Of a stretch of 11,428 nucleotides of DNA, positions 6,884 to 11,428 are shown piece after piece. Made by a program: the position numbers and the translations under genes. Each line of letters starts with the position of its first letter. Position 1 is the first letter of the stretch. The stretch is from an uncultured bacterium (lineage in GTDB: Bacteria; Patescibacteriota; Microgenomatia; UBA1400; PJMF01), in the NCBI GenBank assembly GCA_903891335.1, contig CAITDX010000031.1, forward strand, positions 1 to 11,428, in the 5' to 3' direction. The notes under the pieces were generated by a model, which did no database searches, had not been told where the DNA came from, and saw nothing but the letters and a program-made list of their open reading frames with translations.

Positions 6884-7978
6884 ATGCAGCACACTTTTTG
6901 GCAAGACATTTTGGCAAAACAAGGAATGATTCTTGGTTTGTCGCCCATGGACGGGGTGAGTGATTACCCATTTCGGGCGATTAGTAAAAAATATGGGCGC
7001 ATGGATGTGGTGTTTACTGAGTTTGCCAACGTGGAGGGAATTTGTCGAAGTGGTCACGCGGCAATTCTTAATCATTTCGATTTCGATGCTGCTCAACGAC
7101 CACTCATCGCGCAAATTTTTGGCAAAACCCCTGAATATTTTCGACAAGTTGCCGTGCTTCTCTGCGAACTTGGAGTTGATGGGATCGACATTAATATGGG
7201 CTGTCCAGCCCCCACTGTTGCCAGTCATGGTTCTGGCGCAGCGCTGATTAAAACACCTCAGCTCGCTCAACAGATCATCAAAGCAGTGCAAACCGGAGTC
7301 CGCGAGTGGGCCAATGGTATGACTCTGGCTGACTGTCCTGATTTAGGGCCACATTTGCAGGTGGCGCTTGATGCTAAGCGCATCCGATTTCAATTGCCAA
7401 TTGCAGATCGGAGTAAGCTACCAACAGTTTCAGTCAAGACAAGAATGGGCTTTCACGAAGAAAGTGCTGCGACGTGGCTACCCTATTTAGTCGATATGCA
7501 GCCAGCAGTCATTACATTGCATGGACGCACCCTCAAACAATCATATACCGGTCAAGCCAATTGGGAAGTGATTGGGCGGAGTGCGACTTTGGTTAAACAA
7601 CTCAATCCGCAGATTATTTTCTTGGGTAATGGCGATGTGATGGATTATGAAATGGCACAAGCTAAAGTGAGAGAGTATGGGGTCGATGGTGTGTTGATTG
7701 GTCGAGCGAGCTTTGGTAAGCCATATGTCTTTTTACCAGAACAAGAACGACTGACCTTTTTACAAACCCAGAATATCTTTGCGATTGCCCTCGAACACGC
7801 CACTCTGTATGAACAAACCTATGGTGGTGGAGATAAATATCATTTTTTGCCAATGCGCAAGCACTTAGCATGGTATGCTAGAGGAGTGCCGCAGGCAGCG
7901 ACTATTAGGTCGGCATTGGTGCGGAGTAATTCTGCGACTGATGTAGCACAAATTTTAAAGGCACACCAACTCATTTAG
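6884..7978 (+). CDS. dus: tRNA dihydrouridine synthase (DusB-like)
   Basis: Dus enzymes reduce selected uridines in tRNA to dihydrouridine with FMN and NADPH. The 364-aa product is a TIM barrel with the family motifs: LSPMDGVSDYPFR (FMN-binding start of the barrel), NMGCPAPTV with the catalytic Cys at 107, VKTRMGF at about 184-190, LHGRT, GNGDV and GVLIGRASFGKP (phosphate binding), then the C-terminal helical domain with MRKHLAWYARG. About 40 residues (about 141-179, including MTLADCPDLGPHL) are inserted between the helix after the catalytic loop and the KTRMG strand; this is longer than in ordinary DusB. There is no clear ribosome site before the ATG. The UvrD-like gene begins 2 nt after the stop, so the two are probably co-translated. 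Confidence 0.93.
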   Translation: MQHTFWQDILAKQGMILGLSPMDGVSDYPFRAISKKYGRMDVVFTEFANVEGICRSGHAAILNHFDFDAAQRPLIAQIFGKTPEYFRQVAVLLCELGVDGIDINMGCPAPTVASHGSGAALIKTPQLAQQIIKAVQTGVREWANGMTLADCPDLGPHLQVALDAKRIRFQLPIADRSKLPTVSVKTRMGFHEESAATWLPYLVDMQPAVITLHGRTLKQSYTGQANWEVIGRSATLVKQLNPQIIFLGNGDVMDYEMAQAKVREYGVDGVLIGRASFGKPYVFLPEQERLTFLQTQNIFAIALEHATLYEQTYGGGDKYHFLPMRKHLAWYARGVPQAATIRSALVRSNSATDVAQILKAHQLI

Positions 7979-7980
7979 GC

Positions 7981-10900
7981 ATGTCACAGACTCCAACGTT
8001 TGCTACTCTCTATCAACAACTCAATCCCTTACAAAAACAAGCAGTTGATCATATTGAGCAAGGCCCGCTCCTGCTCATTGCAGGACCAGGCACAGGCAAG
8101 ACCCAAGTCTTGGCTTTGCGTATTGCCAATATCTTGCGTTTGACCGATGCCAGACCAGAGAATATTTTGGCGCTGACTTTCACTGAAGCGGCTGCCAAAA
8201 ATATGCGGGAGCGTTTACTGCGCATGATTGGCAAAGATGCATATTATTTGCATATCCATACGTTTCATTCATTTTGCCGACAAGTGATTGCTGACCATGG
8301 TGAATATTTTCCGCTCGCTCGCAACAGTGAACATCTGGATGATCTCGCTCGCTACCAACTCTTTGAGCAGCTGATTGACGAGCTGGAACCAGAGCATTTG
8401 CGTCCGCTCAATGACAAATATTTCTATGTCAAGGATATCATTAAGGCGATTTCTGATCTGAAGCGAGAGGGAGTGTCGGTATTGCAGTTCGAGGAGATGG
8501 TTAAAGCATTAGAAGCAGACTTAGAAGAATTGCGTGAGACCAGTAAAAGTAAAACCAAACTCGCCAGTGCTCAGAAACAACTCGATAAAAACAAAAATTT
8601 ATTGCTGCTCTATCAAACCTATCAAATCAAGCTACAAGAGCTGCAGCGTTTTGATTACGATGACATGATCAATTTGGTGGTGCAGGCGTTTCGTGAGCAT
8701 GAGTTGCTGCTTAGAGAATATCAAGAGAATCTCCATTACTTTTTGGTTGATGAATATCAGGATAGCAATTCTGCACAAAATGCTTTGGTCAATACCCTAG
8801 CAGCTTACTGGGAAGAACAAGACGGGATGGCTGATTTATTTGTCGTAGGGGATCCTAATCAAGCTATCTATCGTTTCCAAGGAGCCAGTATCGAAAACGT
8901 TTTGGCGTTCACCAGAACCTATCCGAGTGCGACAGTCATTACGCTCGATACTGCTTATCGGTGTCCACAAAATATCTATGATTTAGCGACTGAAGTAATT
9001 TCCTACAACCAACTTTCAAAACTAGAGGGAATCGATGAAAAAATCAATTTAGTCACTCGACTTAAGAGTCCCAAAGGGGAAGGAGTAGCAATTAATTTCT
9101 TCACCGCACCGTCGCAGTTACTGGAAGCAGTAATGGTGGCTGAAGAAATTAAGCGCTTGCAAGAGCAGGGTGTGCAGCTGCGGGAAATCGCGGTGCTGTA
9201 TCGAAATCATCAAGATGCAGTTGAGCTAGAAAATGCACTGCGCAAATGGCAGCTGCCCTATCAACTCAGCAGGGGAGAAAATGTTTTGGACAATCTCTAT
9301 GTCGATCAATTAATACTGGTGTTACAACTACTCTTGGAATTGCGTAACGGCACTGAAGTGGCGTTGTTGTATCAGTCACTGAACTTGCCGTGGTTGGGAG
9401 TTGATCAATTGCTAGTCATGAAACTAGGGCGAGTGGCTGGGCAGTTACGAATTAATCTCTATGATTTATTACACAAAGACTTAGCGGAAATTAATCAACA
9501 TCTAGTAGGTCAAGAAATCAAGCCAACTGAACTAGAGCAAGTTCAGACAGTTTTGGCGAAGATGCAGCAGCTAGTTAGCTTAGATCAGCAAGTGACTTTT
9601 CCTGACTTTTTTACGCGAGTCATTGGCGATGAAGGGTTTGGGTTGGTGCGCTATCTACAGCAATTGCCGGATAGCTTCATTCAGTTACAACAACTCAATG
9701 CGCTCTATGCCGCGATTAAGGCAATGGCAGCTCATAACCACCAAGCCCACTTGAGTGATTTTTTGGCGATGATTGCTACCTATCGTCACCATGCGATTAC
9801 CATTCAAGCGCCTGCTACTATTGATATAGCCGATGCAGTAACACTCTCGACGGTTCATGGGGCTAAGGGTATGGAGTGGCAGCATGTTTTTTTGATTCAA
9901 TTGGTGGACAAAAAATGGGGTAACAAGCGCGCTTTGCAAAAAATTAAATTACCAGAGGGAATCATTAAAAACACCAATCTAGAAACTAAGGAACGCAATG
10001 AAGACGATCGGCGTTTGCTCTATGTCGCGCTGACTCGAGCCAAAGAGCAGCTCCACTTGAGTATGCCAAGTACGATGATTGAAGGGGCCAATAGCACGCC
10101 GAAATTTCCTTCGATTTTCTTGACCGAAATCCAAGAAATTGAGCAACAATTGCAGCGACAATTCTTGGCCTCCCAAACTCATCAGGCTATTCTCGATCAA
10201 GCTCCACAACACCTAGCCACTCTATTGGCCCAACCACAACAGCTGGTAGTTACTAGTGACCAGCGAGCGTATTTGCAAACTTTGGTGCGAGATTTTTCAT
10301 TATCAGTGACGGCTTTGAATACTTATTTGCGCGATCCATTGGAGTTTCTCAAAAATACTTTATTGCGTTTACCTAGAGTTAAGCAGCCACACATGGCTTT
10401 TGGGACTGCGGTCCATCAAGCTTTAGAGCGTTTTTATCGACTGTATCAGCAGCAGCAATCGCTGCCTCAATCAGCATCTTTGCCAAGTATTGAGTTTTTA
10501 CTTCAAGAATTCTCAAACGCACTGGCAACAGAAATTCTAGTGGAGAGTGATTTCCGACAGTGGCTGGCGCATGGACAGGAACTATTACGCAACTTCTATG
10601 AAGCTCGTTTGCGAGAGCCGGTGCAGGTGTTTGACGTTGAGCGAGCCTATGCCGGCAAGCGCAAGGTATTTTTGGGGGATATTCAACTGACTGGTAAGAT
10701 CGATCGCTTGGATGTGCTTGATCAGGACAGAAAGCTGCTGCGGGTGATTGATTATAAGACGGGTAATCCTAAGTCTGCCAATTTCATTAGTGGGATTGGT
10801 AAGACGGCTACTGCTGATTTTTCAGAGCGAGAATTGGCATTGCCTGAGACGATTCGCGGGTCCTATAAGCGACAATTAGTTTTTTATCGTCTGTTGATTG

Positions 10901-11082
10901 ATCTGGATCGGACTTTGGCTGGTAATTGGCGATTGGAGCAAGCTGTTTTCGATTTTGTGCAACCGCGTGAGAGTGGTAGTTTTGCTCGGGAGGCATTTGT
11001 GATTACTGATGAAGAAGTAGCAGATCTGAAAACTCTCATTAAACAGGTGATGCAGGAGATTCGAGAATTGCAATTTTTATGA
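7981..11082 (+). CDS. UvrD/PcrA-type helicase fused to a RecB-family nuclease
   Basis: The 1033-aa product is a superfamily-1A 3'-5' DNA helicase with a C-terminal PD-(D/E)XK nuclease, as in AddA/RecB proteins. Helicase motifs in order: LNPLQKQAV (Q motif), GPGTGKT at 35-41 (Walker A), TFTEAAAKNMRERL (Ia), VDEYQDSNSAQ with D257-E258 (II), VVGDPNQAIYRFQGA at 288-302 (III), STVHGAKGMEW at 623-633 (V) and LLYVALTRAK with R686 (VI). Nuclease residues: H812 in FGTAVHQALE, D908 in GKIDRLD, D924 and K926 in IDYKTG, and Q965/Y969 in RQLVFY. No Cys cluster for an Fe-S centre is present. It probably processes DNA ends for RecA or acts in repair; no AddB/RecC partner is visible. It starts 2 nt after dus, so translational coupling is likely. 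It ends in TGA. Confidence 0.93.
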   Translation: MSQTPTFATLYQQLNPLQKQAVDHIEQGPLLLIAGPGTGKTQVLALRIANILRLTDARPENILALTFTEAAAKNMRERLLRMIGKDAYYLHIHTFHSFCRQVIADHGEYFPLARNSEHLDDLARYQLFEQLIDELEPEHLRPLNDKYFYVKDIIKAISDLKREGVSVLQFEEMVKALEADLEELRETSKSKTKLASAQKQLDKNKNLLLLYQTYQIKLQELQRFDYDDMINLVVQAFREHELLLREYQENLHYFLVDEYQDSNSAQNALVNTLAAYWEEQDGMADLFVVGDPNQAIYRFQGASIENVLAFTRTYPSATVITLDTAYRCPQNIYDLATEVISYNQLSKLEGIDEKINLVTRLKSPKGEGVAINFFTAPSQLLEAVMVAEEIKRLQEQGVQLREIAVLYRNHQDAVELENALRKWQLPYQLSRGENVLDNLYVDQLILVLQLLLELRNGTEVALLYQSLNLPWLGVDQLLVMKLGRVAGQLRINLYDLLHKDLAEINQHLVGQEIKPTELEQVQTVLAKMQQLVSLDQQVTFPDFFTRVIGDEGFGLVRYLQQLPDSFIQLQQLNALYAAIKAMAAHNHQAHLSDFLAMIATYRHHAITIQAPATIDIADAVTLSTVHGAKGMEWQHVFLIQLVDKKWGNKRALQKIKLPEGIIKNTNLETKERNEDDRRLLYVALTRAKEQLHLSMPSTMIEGANSTPKFPSIFLTEIQEIEQQLQRQFLASQTHQAILDQAPQHLATLLAQPQQLVVTSDQRAYLQTLVRDFSLSVTALNTYLRDPLEFLKNTLLRLPRVKQPHMAFGTAVHQALERFYRLYQQQQSLPQSASLPSIEFLLQEFSNALATEILVESDFRQWLAHGQELLRNFYEARLREPVQVFDVERAYAGKRKVFLGDIQLTGKIDRLDVLDQDRKLLRVIDYKTGNPKSANFISGIGKTATADFSERELALPETIRGSYKRQLVFYRLLIDLDRTLAGNWRLEQAVFDFVQPRESGSFAREAFVITDEEVADLKTLIKQVMQEIRELQFL

Positions 11083-11128
11083 GGCAGTACAAAAATAGTC
11101 TGAGAAATAATGTAGGTGGATTGGGTAG

Positions 11129-11428
11129 TTATAAATCACCCCTGATTTGTGCAAAAGCGTAGGTTTCGCTAAAACTCAAGAAGTCAAAGTGGTGCTCATC
11201 GAGTTCAAGCACCGAATAAACCCCGGGATTATTATCAGGGAAGCTACTGCCAGCAATATTTTCGCTAAATGCAGGATTGGAAATGTAATGAATGTTATCA
11301 ACTACTTGATGACTGAGAAAATGGACATGGGCATTGATGCACAGTCGAGTATTTTTCTTGGCGAGAATAGTTCTTATGTCTCGAGCATTATGATAACCCA
11401 TGGCAGGTGGGTTGGTGCTGAAGTAAAA
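11129..11428 (-). CDS. Calcineurin-like metallophosphoesterase, C-terminal part only
   Basis: An open frame on the minus strand enters from the right edge and ends at TAA (11129-11131), giving 99 visible residues. The stretch NAHVHF resembles the GHxH metal-binding motif near the end of calcineurin-like phosphoesterases. It is followed by the usual pattern of a short strand, YISNPAFSE, and a closing strand (GVYSVLELDE). The frame stays open upstream of the Met at 11401 (FSTNPPA precedes it), so that Met is probably internal and the true start with the first metal motifs lies outside the window. Substrate cannot be told. It converges on the UvrD-like gene with a 46-nt gap and no good terminator between them; a weak GGTG(G)ATT/AATCACC hairpin (11115-11140) has no T run. 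Confidence 0.65.
   Translation of the reverse strand, partial: FYFSTNPPAMGYHNARDIRTILAKKNTRLCINAHVHFLSHQVVDNIHYISNPAFSENIAGSSFPDNNPGVYSVLELDEHHFDFLSFSETYAFAQIRGDL

Noticed and set aside
7387..7413. Imperfect inverted repeat in dus (CCGAT...ATCGG enclosing two CAATTG copies).
   Set aside because: Pairing is interrupted and short. CAATTG is itself palindromic, so the pattern is easily due to chance and codon use.
11080..11115. Possible recoding of TGA as glycine, which would extend the UvrD-like protein past its TGA.
   Set aside because: The extension would add only a handful of residues before TAG. No gene has an internal TGA, and the protein is complete at the first TGA.
1..11428. CRISPR arrays, insertion sequences, phage or toxin-antitoxin genes.
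   Set aside because: No spaced direct repeats, transposase motifs, terminal inverted repeats or small paired toxin-like frames were seen; gene content is housekeeping.

Overview
The window looks like a housekeeping stretch of a bacterial chromosome, moderately AT-rich, most likely from a small-genome lineage such as the Candidate Phyla Radiation (Patescibacteria, possibly Microgenomates-like). That placement is inference. It rests on the order recA - rny - secG - family-5 solute-binding protein, a binding protein with no transporter genes beside it, a Dus enzyme with an internal insertion, and a single-chain UvrD helicase/nuclease. The standard bacterial code fits: complete genes end in TAG (3), TAA (3) and TGA (1), and none contains an in-frame TGA, so there is no sign of the UGA=Gly code of Gracilibacteria/Absconditabacteria.

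Layout. A tRNA-Pro(GGG) lies on the minus strand at the left edge. Divergent from it is recA (374-1405), which ends in a strong intrinsic terminator. A near-consensus sigma70-type promoter overlaps that terminator: its -35 box sits in the terminator loop. It would transcribe a leader of about 240 nt rich in possible hairpins, leading into rny (RNase Y). After rny, all genes run in the same direction with short gaps: secG, a membrane-anchored family-5 binding protein, an exported lectin-like/C39-like cysteine peptidase protein, a tRNA dihydrouridine synthase and a UvrD-RecB-nuclease fusion. At the right edge a convergent, incomplete calcineurin-like phosphoesterase gene runs off the window.

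How the genes relate. recA and the UvrD/nuclease gene serve recombination and repair; RNase Y and Dus serve RNA metabolism. SecG with two predicted exported or anchored proteins forms an envelope block, in which the peptidase-like and the peptide-binding-like protein could act together. No previously undescribed multi-gene system is evident.

The observations most worth a second look are the terminator/promoter overlap and structured leader of rny, an RNase Y with no transmembrane anchor, and a perfect 14-bp inverted repeat placed just after the catalytic-Cys codon of the C39-like gene.
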